Assembly: GCF_002127325.2 (NCBI RefSeq) | Contig: NC_035448.2 | Coordinates: 127,570,561-127,634,560 of the forward strand | Reading direction: 5' to 3' | DNA length: 64,000 nt | DNA from: Helianthus annuus | Lineage: Eukaryota > Streptophyta > Magnoliopsida > Asterales > Asteraceae | In this document: in pieces, positions 1 to 10,761 of the stretch | Layout of the letters: each line of letters starts with the position of its first letter | How positions within the stretch are numbered: the first letter of the stretch is position 1 | Position numbers and translations under genes: made by a program | Notes under the pieces: model-generated | Told to the model about the DNA's origin: nothing | Databases searched by the model: none | The model's input: the letters and a program-made list of their open reading frames with translations, nothing else

Positions 1-2047
1 AAAAAGTCATGATTCTTACATTATTTTTGGAAGGAAATAAATTATGAATAGTAGTGAGATATGGAAATGTTGTAAATGGATATTTTTGTAAAATAAGTTC
101 ATAAGTTGTGAACATCTAAAAATCCCGAGAGCGAGATTTTAACAAAAATAAACATACTTTAGAGGGTAACTAAACTCACTAAACACCCCACTAAGTTACC
201 ACGTGTTTTTTACAAAAGACCAAGTTCATGTTGTTATGAAAAGTGCATTGTTTATACACTTGACTAGTGTAAGGTTGTTTAGTAACTTGTTGTTGGTTGA
301 TTTAAATGATTTCCGAAAAGAAAATGATATGCTAATAAGCATGGGCACCTCCATTTACAAAGGAAACTCTGACGAAATTTTCTAAAATTTCAACACTTAG
401 AAAATATTTTTCTAACAAGTGTTTAAAATTATATTTTTAACTTTGTTTTCAAAATAATCTTCGACATAGTTTTATTACAAAATACCAAGTATCGGAGGTT
501 GATTTTACAAATAAAAATGGATAAGTATGTATTTAAGATATATATTTTATACAAGACACTTGTGTGAATATTTGTATATTTTGTGAACTAGTTATATTAT
601 TTTAGGGTAAAATAATATAACTTAACAAATATCCTGGAAAATTACAACTCCAAAATAATACCAAAACTTTCACGGAATAAATATTAAGTTACGCATTTGT
701 TATTGCAACACGAAACGCTAAAACATAACTTATGGAATATTCCGGAAAATACTCCTACACATACATTTTTGGTAAAATATTATTTTGGAAATTAATGAAG
801 TAAAATATATTATTTTTGGGAAAAATATATATACTTTGAATTAAGATGTTTTTGGATAAATAATTTAAATATATTTTTCTAAGTGGGACTTAAAATATAT
901 TTTTCAGAATTACGATAATACATGTATAAATACCCCGATCCTTGAGAAGGAAATACGAAGTTAATACTTGTGAAGTATGAATACGAAATATTGTTTAACG
1001 ATTATTCCAAAACAAAATATAATTTAAAGTTAAGTTAATTATCTTAACTAATAATTATAACTTGGAATAATATTCGGAAACTTAAGAGTCGCAACTCAAA
1101 AACATTAAACCCTAAGCCAGACACGACCCGTTCGTCTAATAGACAATAGTATGTTGTAGGTTGTCTCGTAGCGGACCAAGTTTGAGTTGACGATTACGAT
1201 TCAGGAGATGCACTACAGTGAGTTCATGTCCCCCTTTTCTCTTAACTATTTCCAGTTTTATACTTCGGGGGTGAAATACATGTTACAATTATTACAGACA
1301 TTTTTATACATGGTATGGTTAGCTTAAGGAGGGTTTTACTACGTGATCATGTGAGTGGTGGGCATGACACTTAAGGCCATTAATCCTCATTGTAGGACCA
1401 AGGGACATGAGTGATAGATCTATTTGGGTGTAGCGAGCCCACACCCGTGAGGCCGGGGCGGTCCATAGTGGTGACTATGTCTTCATACCGGAGACAAATT
1501 TGTTAGGTTTGAGTCTTCCTGCACCAATTTCACACATACCATTGGCTTTGCAACCCATTGGTGATCAGTTTTTCCTTAATTGCTACATACCAGGGATTTT
1601 CATACATACAGGCATACTTTAAAGATTTATACATACTCACTTACACATGAATTCGCTCAACTTTTTGTTGATTTTTCAAACTACATGTATTTCAGGAAAC
1701 TAAGGGATCTGGCAAGTGTCTGTGCATGTCAAGCTGCGTCGAATAAAGATGACATCCAGGGTAGTTGGTTTAGGAGGTGTAACCTTACCTGGACGGGTTA
1801 CATATCTTTAAACCACGTTCTATTTAAGTCTTTTGTTGTGTCTTATGAACACGTCTTAAACAAGTATGGTTTGTAATTTATCCTAAGTGTCGACATTATC
1901 AAACAATGACGTTGTGGTAGTATTAAACTTAATGAATGGATGATCATCTTGTGTTTTATTTTCATATAGCATTGTTATGATTGTTGCTATGGTATTAAGA
2001 AGTCACACCAAAATAATCCACGCTTCCGCAAAAGCCAGGGTGTGACA
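1..2047 (+). mobile_element. Right-hand part of a long plus-oriented LTR (3' LTR or solo LTR), cut by window start
   Basis: The block ends with GGGTGTGACA at 2047, a CA-type LTR terminus that pairs with the TGTCACACC heads of LTRs seen elsewhere in the window. A TATA box at 925-932 on the plus strand gives the orientation. No primer binding site follows 2047, so this is not a 5' LTR; it is either the 3' LTR of an element lying to the left or a solo LTR. The sequence is non-coding and very AT-rich, with a G/C-richer stretch around 1330-1500. The left boundary and target-site duplication lie outside the window, so the family (probably Ty3/gypsy) is an inference from the terminus. Confidence 0.6.
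925..932 (+). promoter_or_regulatory. TATA box of the truncated LTR
   Basis: TATAAATA followed by a C-rich start region. It lies about 1.1 kb before the LTR end, which would place transcription start inside the LTR as expected for an LTR promoter. It is the basis for calling the LTR plus-oriented. Confidence 0.45.
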
Positions 2048-2600
2048 TATATAAAAGAAAATCAATGAAAGTTTAACCTGGTACTCATGCAAATTCAATA
2101 ATCAATGTCTTCATAGTCTTGTTTAGTGCTTGAAGTGACTTATGAGGTTGAAATCGCCACAGATGTTGTAGATGATTATTAGGGTTGTGAATGTGAATGG
2201 CGGATGAAAGGAAAAGGGAAATAAGTGAGAATGTGGATGACGGCTGAGATTTAGGGTTTTTAATTGTGAGAAGAGGGAAAGAAAAGGGGAAAAGGAAGGG
2301 AATTGGTGATCCCGCCAAAAACAAAGAAAAGGGTTGTAATAGAATGACAGGTGGCAATTAATGGTGTAAGAGAATGCCATGTGGCCTTAACTTGTTTTGC
2401 TTTATTAGAATTTATAGAAGATTATAACAGGGACATTTTAAGATACAAAAATAAATAAGAATGAATTTTTTTTTTAAATTTATAAATACACCCCTAAAGA
2501 ATGAATTTTTTTTTTAAATTTATAAATACACCCCTAAAATAAGGTTAAATTGGTCTTTTAAAATATAAATATATTTTAGTCCCCCAATCTTATTACACTT
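2048..2600. other. Intergenic, no supported gene
   Basis: The stretch 2085-2380 is open for 85-90 codons in two overlapping minus-strand frames. The peptides are low-complexity (Phe/Ser/Leu/His-rich) and match no family I recognise, so I do not call a gene. It could be an old 5' UTR or promoter fragment of a host gene. The only clear structure is a short tandem duplication at 2461-2539. Confidence 0.5.
2461..2539. repeat. 40-bp tandem duplication
   Basis: Two adjacent, essentially identical 40-bp units (2461-2500 and 2501-2539), each made of an A/T run followed by TATAAATACACCCCTAAA. Their identity points to a recent local duplication. Confidence 0.85.
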
Positions 2601-3003
2601 AGGGTGGGAGTTGGCTACAAAGTGGATTTTTCCTAGAAAGTGTAGGAAGTGTTTTAGTGATGACATGTGTCATTTCTAGTATTTTAATGAAAGGATATAA
2701 TTGTAATTGATTAAATAAGTAATTTATGGGAGAGATAATTACTGATAATTAATTGAGATTTTTATGGAAACCCTTATTTCTTAAACTCACGATTGATTCA
2801 GTTACGTACACCACATTAATAGCATATTTCATCTCACATTCATATCATCTTTCATTCGAATCCAAAGTCTGAAACATAAAACACATTAATTGTTTCTTGA
2901 CGTTGTGTTTTATCAGTTTCTAAGTTCTTCACATCGTGTTATATCACTTTTACACAATAAAAACACCCCTTAAACATAAAACACACCAGTGTCTGAATAA
3001 CAC

Positions 3004-3119
3004 AATATAAAACGCACCCAACATCTATAACACATTTCTGGTTCTCTTTACCCATCATGTTAATATAAAACACACCCAACATCTATAACACATTTATGGT
3101 TCTCTTTACTCATCATGTT
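3004..3119. repeat. 58-bp tandem duplication
   Basis: Two adjacent 58-bp units (3004-3061 and 3062-3119), each with CACCCAACATCTATAACACA and a CATCATGTT end, differing at a few positions. It lies inside the inverted-repeat element. Confidence 0.8.
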
Positions 3120-3209
3120 GTGTTTTATCAGTTTCTGGTTTCTTCACATTGTGTTATATTTGCATCCTTGATTTTAGGAGATTTTGGTTTTTTTAGTATC
3201 AAAGGTGAT

Positions 3210-3213
<4 letters not shown>

Positions 3214-3303
<90 letters not shown>
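3214..3303. repeat. (GA)n microsatellite, about 45 units
   Basis: An uninterrupted 90-bp GA dinucleotide run, pure throughout, inside the 2601-3529 inverted-repeat element. Its purity suggests recent expansion, and length polymorphism is likely. Confidence 0.97.
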
Positions 3304-3307
<4 letters not shown>

Positions 3308-3529
3308 TGCGAGATTGAATGAGTGGTTTATGGAATGATGGTTACTTTCCTTTTTTAAAACACGTCAAATGATTTTTTTGTCCTTCATCAATCAAATCAT
3401 TCATTATTTAAAATACAAATATTACTAAAATGCCACCAAGATGATCTAAACCATTAAAAACACTCATCCAATGGTCCAAATCACTTCCTACACTTTGTAG
3501 AAAAAACACACTTTGTAGAGCCTTACCCT

Positions 3530-5463
3530 AAAAACTAATATTTATAAGAGTTTTTTTTTTTTTTTTTTTTGGATTTTTATCAAATATGACTTATCGTGAG
3601 ATTTTGTATAAACTTATTGGAAACTAGGTATAATCATTATTGCAATTGATTTGTATCGTAGTAGTCAAGAGCTTAATCTCATGAATGATGATTTTTGGTG
3701 AAAAAAAAAAATATATATTCTTGGTGAAATGAAGTTTTTTTATTATCGAACAACAAAAATTACATCAAATCCGCCTTCGGTAAGGTTGAAATCATTAATC
3801 TCAAAATGAGTAACACCTTAAATCTAATAATTTTGCGAATTGGGCCCAACCCCACCCTAGAGTGGCTATTTAATTAGATGGTTATTTGAGTTGATACGGG
3901 CAACTACATTTCCATAAATGTGTATAGACTTTAAAATGCAACTACATTTTCATAAATGTGTATAGAATTAAAAATTAATATAGAAAGTGGTCGAATTTAA
4001 TATATTGAGGCTAGTTAGTTAGTTTTGGTTGAAATTAAAGACTTAAATATACTTTTATGCCTTTGAATAAAATCATCTAGATGCTTATAATTGAATTGAA
4101 CCATTCGAGTTTGAATCGGTCATCAAATTTATACAAAAAAGGGTCAATATATGACTTGGTATGCTTAAAGAAGCGTACTAATAACTAACTGGACTGAGTT
4201 GACTTCTTAGGTAATCAAATGTGTTTGGACAAATACCCACTAATGTAAAGTCTAAATAGCCAAGGTGTGTAAATATTGCTTTCTAAAGTGAAGTAGTGTA
4301 TATGATAAGTATGTTTGAATATACCCAACTGTTTAACTATTGTACAAATAACCACTTTGATAGTTGGTTTGTGCACTAAGCGTAATACGTGGTTGCATAA
4401 CATGTTCATTTTCGAGTTAATACACTAAGCGTACTATGTGGTTGTAAATAGTTAACGGTAAGAAATTATTTATTTGAAAGTTATTACTTTCACACTTGAA
4501 ATCACCTATACAATTAAATACTAAGACATTCAATTTTTTAGGCATAGGAACTCAATATAAGTAGTGGGAAACACTTATCTTCACACATGAGGTCGATAAA
4601 CCTCACTTATGTAAGTGAAGACTATAAGTTGTGTTTGAGACTTGATTTTTACAAATGATTGTCGAAGTATTAAGATCAGGACTTATTGAATTAACATGGG
4701 GCTTGTGTTTGATTGAAATCATATAATTGTAGGAAGTGCTCGCCCAAAAAATAAAATAAAGAATTTTGTTAATCAATACAGTACGAAAATGTAAGGGTTA
4801 GTAGTAAATTACAAGAACAATTACAACTGAAATAAACAAATTAGTGAATAGAAAAACAAAACAGAAACTGTTTTGGCTGAGGAACGTTTTAATCATTTCC
4901 ATAAAAGAAATTCCGAGTCTCTCATGAGAATTCGTTTGTTTCCCATGGTACAACAGCCGGAGCAGTTGCTTCTATTGGAGAAGATGATAAACCCAAAGGT
5001 ATACTTTGAAGATGAAGATGCAGAGAGAGGAGAGTTTCTATGTGTTGCAGTGTAATTATGTGTGTCTTCAACCAATGTCTCACCTTGGTTTTATACTAAA
5101 ACATAGAGTCGAAACAACTCCTAGAATTAAAGACGAAAAAATAAATGTTATTGAACATCTTCAATGCATTTTATTTTGTCTTTAGACTCGAATCATAACT
5201 GTTTGACCGTCAATTTCAATATCCAGACTTGAAGACTGATTTGTTGTTGTTGTACACTAGAAGCCGCTGAGAGGTCGCACGCGCGCAAGCTGGCATGCAC
5301 GCCACACAGTGGTAGAACCATGCACCATGTCACCCGCCACACTTGCGCGTCATGCGTCACGTCATACGCGAGGCGCACACGGTCATGTGCCATATACACC
5401 ACGTCAAGTGGAGGCTTATTCCACGCATGCGCCAACTAGGATCCGCCATACAAACCAGGACAC
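3530..5463. other. AT-rich intergenic, no supported gene
   Basis: It contains a poly-T tract near 3549-3570 and dispersed short direct repeats (for example TTTCATAAATGTGTATAGA twice near 3910-3970). Short open frames of about 60 codons at 4873-5055 (plus) and 4893-5075 (minus) overlap and resemble no known protein, so neither is called. From about 5250 the base composition turns abruptly GC-rich, leading into the repeat that follows. Confidence 0.6.
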
Positions 5464-6040
5464 CACCTAGTCATGCGCCACTCGCGCAACATGCTACGTT
5501 ATCTGCAGACACGTGGCCATCCACTTGGTCCTCACCACCTCTGTACTTGACCATGGGTACGCGGTAAAAAATACAAAGGCGACTCTAAGTGTGCAAAGTG
5601 CGCCATCAAAGCGCCCACGCCACGCGCATGCGTGTGCTCCTTCGCGAATCCACTAGTGTGAGGTGGTACTTAGAGAACAATGCTACGCCATGCTACGTGA
5701 TAGGGCACTTGCGCGCCATGCTACGTCATTCGCGGACACTTGGCGCTCACCACCTTTGTAATGGACCACGCACACGTGGTAAAATATACAAAGGCGGCTC
5801 TCGGCGTGCAAAGTGTGCCATCAAAACGCCACATCTACGTCATCCACCTAGTCATACGCCACTTGTGCGCCAAGCTACGTCATTCGCAGACACTTGGTCC
5901 TCACCACCTCTGTAATGGACCACGCGCACGTGGTAAAAATACAAAGGCGGCTCTCGGCGTGCAAAGTGCGCCATCAAAGAGCCACATTGAACCCAAGCCA
6001 CAAATGTGCCCATTCGCAAATCCACTAGTGTGAGGTGGTG
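5464..6040. repeat. GC-rich degenerate tandem repeat
   Basis: A module recurs three times with drift: a CTACGTCATTCGCGG-like block (near 5494, 5720 and 5874), then TCACCACCTCTGTAATGGAC, then an ACGTGGTAAAAAATACAAAGGCG-type block, then TGCAAAGTGCGCCATCAAA. CACCTAGTCATGCGCCACT recurs at 5464 and 5845, and a GTGTGAGGTGGT block occurs near 5657 and 6030. The repeat is much richer in C, G and ACGT than its AT-rich flanks. The open frames across it change frame from unit to unit, so they are by-products of the repeat. Confidence 0.75.
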
Positions 6041-6877
6041 TATAGAGAACAATGAGGAAGGAAGCCTTCCATATACAAGTCACTCCATTTTCTTTCCCTC
6101 CTCATATGTGGGACAAGTTCCACTTTTCCCACTCATTTCCTTTCAACTTTTTCTCAACTTTCCTTAGTTAAAGTCTTAACTTTGAGCATCGATATCTCAC
6201 TCATTTTGACTTGGATTTGGACGCGGTTTGATTCTTGTAAAGATCTTACAAAATAGATTACAAACCCACAAATTAGTACTTATATTAACCAAAGTATAAT
6301 TTATATTTGTCTTAAAGTTTTGGAAAAATACACATTACACTTGATGAAAATATACTCATTTTCACCAATTTTTTTCCAATACTAAATACAACAAACTTCA
6401 TTACAAATTCTTGTAAAACTAATAAGATTAGTGATTCTCAACTTGTAGTTATTTAGGTATATGCATTTTGTTTAGTTGTCCATTCGTTTTACTAAAAGCG
6501 CTTAACTATGATTGCGTACAACATGTTTTGACGACAAGATATGGGTTGTTAGGATGAATGTGGGAGAGTGAATAAAAGTATGTGAAAATATTGAGCATAT
6601 AAACTCGAATGAACAAAATTAATGTAAAGGGTTAGAAGCACTGAAACTGATTTGTAAAATTCTAAAACTACATGTATGTTGAAATATGTATATTTGTATT
6701 ACAAACTTTTAGCAATAGAAGCAAAGATATGCAACGATTTAAAATCTTTGAAAACCTCCAACAAAGGATTTATTTACAAGAAACCAATTGGCTTAATGTC
6801 GTGGATGAAAGAACAAAATGCTTCCCCCTGTTAGTATACAAAAGGCATTTAAAAAAAATTAAGAAGTAAATGTAGAC
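6041..6877. other. AT-rich intergenic, no supported gene
   Basis: No coding pattern, element terminus or RNA gene was recognised. A 65-codon open stretch at 6672-6869 shows no recognisable domain and is not called. Confidence 0.5.
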
Positions 6878-7434
6878 ATTATGTTTTAAATTTTGAGCAT
6901 GATATGTTAAATTTGTTTTGCATGATATTATATAGAAAAAACACCAAAAGTAACAATTTAAAGCACAATCAAATATATTCTAAGTAGTGGTGGCTTTGAT
7001 GGTGTGCGGGGAGGACCTCCACACAAGGCCCGTGAATTCGAGGGGCACGTTATTTTTTTTAATAGTAAACACATACTAATTTCAATATAGGCCCATTTAC
7101 AAATCATTTTTATGGTTTGGAATTTAGCTCACTTAACAATTAACATTAGCTTTATTGAGCCCAATATTAAAGTGATTTTTTTAAATACTCATAAAACATT
7201 ATAGAATGGCACATTTTTTCAAGCTCGAACATGGTACGTGAATTCTCAGAGACGCCTCTGATTCTAAGCATGAAATTTAAAACACACCGATTAACTTTCT
7301 TCGCATGGTGTTTTAAATTTCATGCCTAGAATACATTTCATTATGTTTTAGCTTGTTATGTTTGGTGTTTTTCTATATAATACAATGCCATAAAAAAAAA
7401 TCTAAAACAAAATGCCTAAAATTTAAAACACAAT
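6878..7434. mobile_element. Nested fold-back (MITE-like) sequence
   Basis: The left arm 6878-6954 and right arm 7355-7434 are imperfect inverted repeats of about 77-80 bp, sharing ATTATATAGAAAAAACACCA-like and GTTTTAAATTTT blocks in matching order. Between them a second inverted repeat, 7262-7285 against 7308-7331, forms a 24-bp stem with one mismatch and a 22-nt loop. The GTTTTAAATTTNATGC word is common to inner and outer arms, so four related arms sit in alternating orientation. No coding capacity and no clear target-site duplication. Confidence 0.6.
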
Positions 7435-8955
7435 CACTATATAAACTTCTCAATTTTTTTTTAGTAAAAACGAATTTCGTAGAAAAACATGTACCATAGC
7501 AATATGATTTAGGCGGTGCTAGCAAACAAACCCAAAACTACCAACAAGATAATATATATACAACAATATGAGTATTTAAGTAGTGGAACACATAAATTCT
7601 TAAAACAAGAAGACTTCAACACTTGACCATTATTGGCATTTTAGTGTCCATCCCCCACTTCACTTTTCATGTGGCCACTTAGAGATCTCCAACCTCATAA
7701 CTTTCAACTATTTCTTGGTACAATGGAGAAGAATCATAAGTCAAACAAGTGGCCATACCCTCATATCAAAAGCAATCTAGATATCCAATAAAATAGCATT
7801 ACTTTTATACTAGAGAGAATGGAAATATTAAACAAATATTATTCTTTCCGTTCCCCTTTCTAGTCCTCTGGTTCACATGAAATGAAAAGCACATATTTAT
7901 TCACTTTTTGTGAACATAAAGGTATGGCTTTATGAATATTATAATATATGTTTATTAAACCTTGTCCATCACATAAGTCAAGTGATAAAAAAAAAAAGTA
8001 GTGCACAAAAGGGATTTGAGTCACATGAGACCCACGGCCGATTAGACATTGGTGAAGATAGAAACCAAATCTTACAATTTTATTCAATAACTCCCATTCT
8101 TTTGTTTTGTACTACACGAGTATTTTATTTTACTTTGTAAATTAAGATTTCTTTTTGCAACCAATAACACAAGGACTAGTTCTATCAAACTATGAGGTCA
8201 AAAGGGATCTATTCCATTACTCTAACGTATGGACATTTGATGTTTATTTATGATATATTCCGATGTCGATTGTTTCGTATGTTGTTTCTATTATTCTCGT
8301 TCAATTGTTGTCACACATGTGTTTAGCGTTACAATTTGTTCTCCTTTTGATTTGCACTCGTTTTTTTGGTTCCTGGGTTTAAAAGGGGGAGGTCTTCCCA
8401 CAGATAACAAAGATTAAAAGAAATTTGCCGTTATAGAAAATATGAATCCAATATTTCTCATCGGTCTTATGATTTGTAACAAGGTTTTTATCCGTTTTCA
8501 TTTGTTTTCTGTTAATTATGTTCTCCTTTGTTCAGTTTGGTTCTAGTTTTTCTTCTTACAATTCATCATAGAGAGGTTGAATTTAAATATAGTAAAACAT
8601 CTCAGCCATTGATTTTTTTTTATTTTCTAGATTTGAGGCTCGAAAGTTGTTCTCATCTCTAAGGTTAATAAAAAAGGACAAACATAAAAAAATATATGAA
8701 TCATTGATCATATTTAGTTGAAGTAGGTTAGAATCCCGTGTGTTATATGGGTGAATAAACGTAATTTTATATATTATGTAATAAAAATTATATCTTTAAA
8801 AACTCGTATATTGCACATGTTAAATAAAACCGTATATTACACAGGTTGAATAAAATATAATTTAATCAGTTAACACATACAGTCATCGACACATGTCATT
8901 AAAAATGAATTTTAATGTCCTATTTGTTTATTATAACATTTACTTTGTTTTGTTA
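7435..8955. other. AT-rich intergenic, no supported gene
   Basis: Overlapping open stretches of about 75 codons on both strands around 7860-8140 have no recognisable domain and mask each other, so no gene is called. Nothing else structured was seen apart from short A/T runs. Confidence 0.5.
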
Positions 8956-8987
8956 ACTAGAAATACAACCCGCCGCAATACGGCGGG
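8956..8987 (-). mobile_element. Helitron-type 3' terminus
   Basis: Read on the minus strand, a GC-rich hairpin (7-bp stem 8981-8987 with 8969-8975, 5-nt loop) is followed 8 nt later by CTAGT, ending at 8956. A short GC hairpin just upstream of a CTAG/CTRR end is the 3' hallmark of plant Helitrons. The element body would extend to the right (9000 onward), where several AT-rich direct repeats lie. I could not identify the 5' TC end, so only the terminus is annotated. No Rep/helicase sequence is visible. Confidence 0.6.
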
Positions 8988-9478
8988 GATTCTTTAGTTA
9001 TAACTAAGTCGATTTAGGACGCGCACGTTATGTTGAACCTATCAAACGGGGAAAAAATAGACGATGTAAAAACGTTTACCCACACACGCACGCACGTTGC
9101 GTCATGTTAACTCGCAAAATTTAGAACGAAACGTAAAAACGTTAAACCAAAGACGCATGTTGCGATGTGTTAAGTCACAAAATTTAGAACGAAGCATAAA
9201 GCGAAAATTTTGCGGAAAATGAAAACTATAAAGGACCAAAGTTGAAAGTAAAAAAAGTTGTGAGGATAGATTAAAAAGTTTTGTGTTAAAGTAAAAAAAC
9301 AAATAGTTTTGGGTTAAAAGTGATTTATGAAATACTTTTGGGTGAAAAGTAAAAAATCAATTTAAAAAAAAAAACCCAAAGCCAAGGTTACAAAAACCAT
9401 ATGCATAACCAATTTTTTCGTTGAAAAACCCTCAAAGCCAAGATTACAACACATAAGTAAAAAAACAAAAAACAAAAC

Positions 9479-9729
9479 GGTTAAATCGCAAAAGATGGAA
9501 ACTTTTGAATAGAAGTGAAAAATCAAATTAATCAAAGTGGTTAAATTGTATAAGATGGAAACTTTTGAATTAGAAGTGAAAAATCAAATTAATCAAAAGG
9601 GGTTAAATTACCAAAATTGAAACTTTAAACTTAAATTGTCAAATATTAAAACTTTAGGGTTAAAAAGGAAACAAATATTAAAACTTTAAACTTAAATTGT
9701 CAAAGATTAAAACTTTAGGGTTAAAAAGG
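9479..9729. repeat. Two consecutive ~60-bp tandem duplications
   Basis: Units 9479-9538 and 9539-9599 share GATGGAAACTTTTGAAT and AGTGAAAAATCAAATTAATC. Units 9621-9681 and 9682-9729 share AACTTTAAACTTAAATTGTC and ACTTTAGGGTTAAAAAGGAA. These are AT-rich local duplications, probably within the Helitron-derived sequence that ends at 8956. Confidence 0.8.
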
Positions 9730-10039
9730 AAAATTTCAATTTTTTTTTGAAAAACACCCTAAACCAATGTTACAAGTCATATATGCATAAACATGTTGGT
9801 TCTTTATAATGTTTAAATTTTATTTTTTGAAACAGAAAGCGATTTGCATTAAGAAAATTACCCAAGCAAATGTTAAAACACACTTATTACACGGGTTACA
9901 TCAGGAGTTTTCTACAAGTCTTTTTATGTAAAATTAATCATGAAAAGCAATCAAAATTATGAATCATTGTGTGTTTACATAAATATTTTATGGTGGAAGA
10001 CTTGCATTTCTCTTGAGAGATGCAGGTCATTATGTGCAG

Positions 10040-10268
10040 AATGAGGCACTGGTGGGCAATGATAGGAGACCCAGGGAAACATGAGTTGGATCCTTGAGCC
10101 AAACGAGTTTTACTAGTAATTTCACTGTCGTGCCTACGGGCGGATGGGTTACTGGGTTTTCCCCGGAATTGGTGGTGGACTCGGGTTACTTTCGGAGTAC
10201 TCCGTTTGTCCAGTGGATGCCCCGAAATTGCTCGGGATTGATTCTATTGGCCGTTCAAAAAAAAAAAA
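10040..10268 (+). mobile_element. Candidate SINE
   Basis: A GC-richer block of about 215 bp ends in a 12-nt poly(A) tract (10257-10268). Near its start are box-A-like TGGTGGGCAATGATAGG (about 10049) and box-B-like GAGTTGGATCCTTGAG (about 10083), at the spacing of an internal Pol III promoter. The body CTACGGGCGGATGG...CAGTGGATGCCCC is unlike its AT-rich flanks. Similar ~30-bp stretches at 9912-9941 and 10282-10313 flank it, but they lie too far out to be simple target duplications. The Pol III boxes are approximate, so this remains a candidate. Confidence 0.45.
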
Positions 10269-10318
10269 CCTATACAAAATCTTCGACAAGTCATTTAATG
10301 TAAAATTAATTATAAGAC

Positions 10319-10615
10319 TATGCTCTGTGGATTAACTGAGGGGGTGCCACATCACCCATTAACAGGCTCAACACCGCCCCCTTCCGTTAATGGGTTTTGT
10401 TAAGGAAGCCTTAGTTAATAGGTTGGCTTCCTTAATGAGAAGAAGATGAGGCCCACCCTAATCTAAACCAATCACATCCTTTTGTTTTTATTTTATCTTT
10501 TGATTTAGTTAATCCACAACACATTGTTAACGTATATTTAGTTAATGGTCAAATTCTTATGTGGCAGTGACGTGGCGGTCATGTGACAATGCGTTTAGTT
10601 AATTCACAGCACATA
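10319..10615. mobile_element. MITE-like element with ~40-bp terminal inverted repeats
   Basis: The left end reads TATGCTCTGTGGATTAACTG and the reverse complement of the right end reads TATGTGCTGTGAATTAACTA. The similarity continues inward (TGCCACATCACC against TGTCACATGACC). The total length of about 297 bp and lack of coding capacity fit a MITE. A second GGATTAACTAAA-like word recurs inside (near 10505-10520). No unambiguous target-site duplication was found, so the superfamily is unassigned. Confidence 0.55.
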
Positions 10616-10761
10616 ACTTAAATAAAGATAAACAACTCCCTTTTTAACACTCTATCAACTTGATACCGTGAATAGATATTATCGTGATTTTAAAGCTTCT
10701 TTGTTTATAACTGACTGTGTACTAAACGTCATTCGAGAGAACTAATTGTTTAAAGATTACT

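Larger units (their letters stand above)
2601..3529. mobile_element. Candidate non-autonomous DNA transposon with ~50-bp terminal inverted repeats
   Basis: The left end (2601-2651) begins AGGGTGGGAG and contains CTACAAAGTGG and AGTGTAGGAAGTG. The reverse complement of the right end (3482-3529) begins AGGGTAAGGC and contains CTACAAAGTGT and AGTGTAGGAAGTG in the same order. The arms match over about 48-51 bp with small gaps. The roughly 930-bp interior has no transposase, and holds two tandem duplications and a GA microsatellite. I could not find a convincing target-site duplication, so the superfamily is left open (a Mutator-like element would be one possibility). Confidence 0.55.

Noticed and set aside
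203..385. Short open reading frame in the first LTR
   Set aside because: Sixty codons in AT-rich LTR sequence, no domain, no conserved counterpart in the window.
2085..2380. Two overlapping minus-strand open frames
   Set aside because: Low-complexity peptides in different frames of the same DNA; no family resemblance.
3214..3303. GA run as a GAGA-type promoter element of a host gene
   Set aside because: No gene follows on either strand and the run lies inside a transposon-like unit; it is kept as a microsatellite only.
4873..5075. Opposed 60-codon open frames on both strands
   Set aside because: Mutually antisense, short, and without recognisable motifs; a host exon cannot be shown.
5343..6083. 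Several open frames of 60-108 codons on both strands
   Set aside because: They follow the GC-rich tandem repeat, where stop codons are rare; frames change between units.
10094..10335. Two overlapping open frames in the SINE-like block
   Set aside because: The block looks like an RNA-derived short element; the peptides run into its poly(A).
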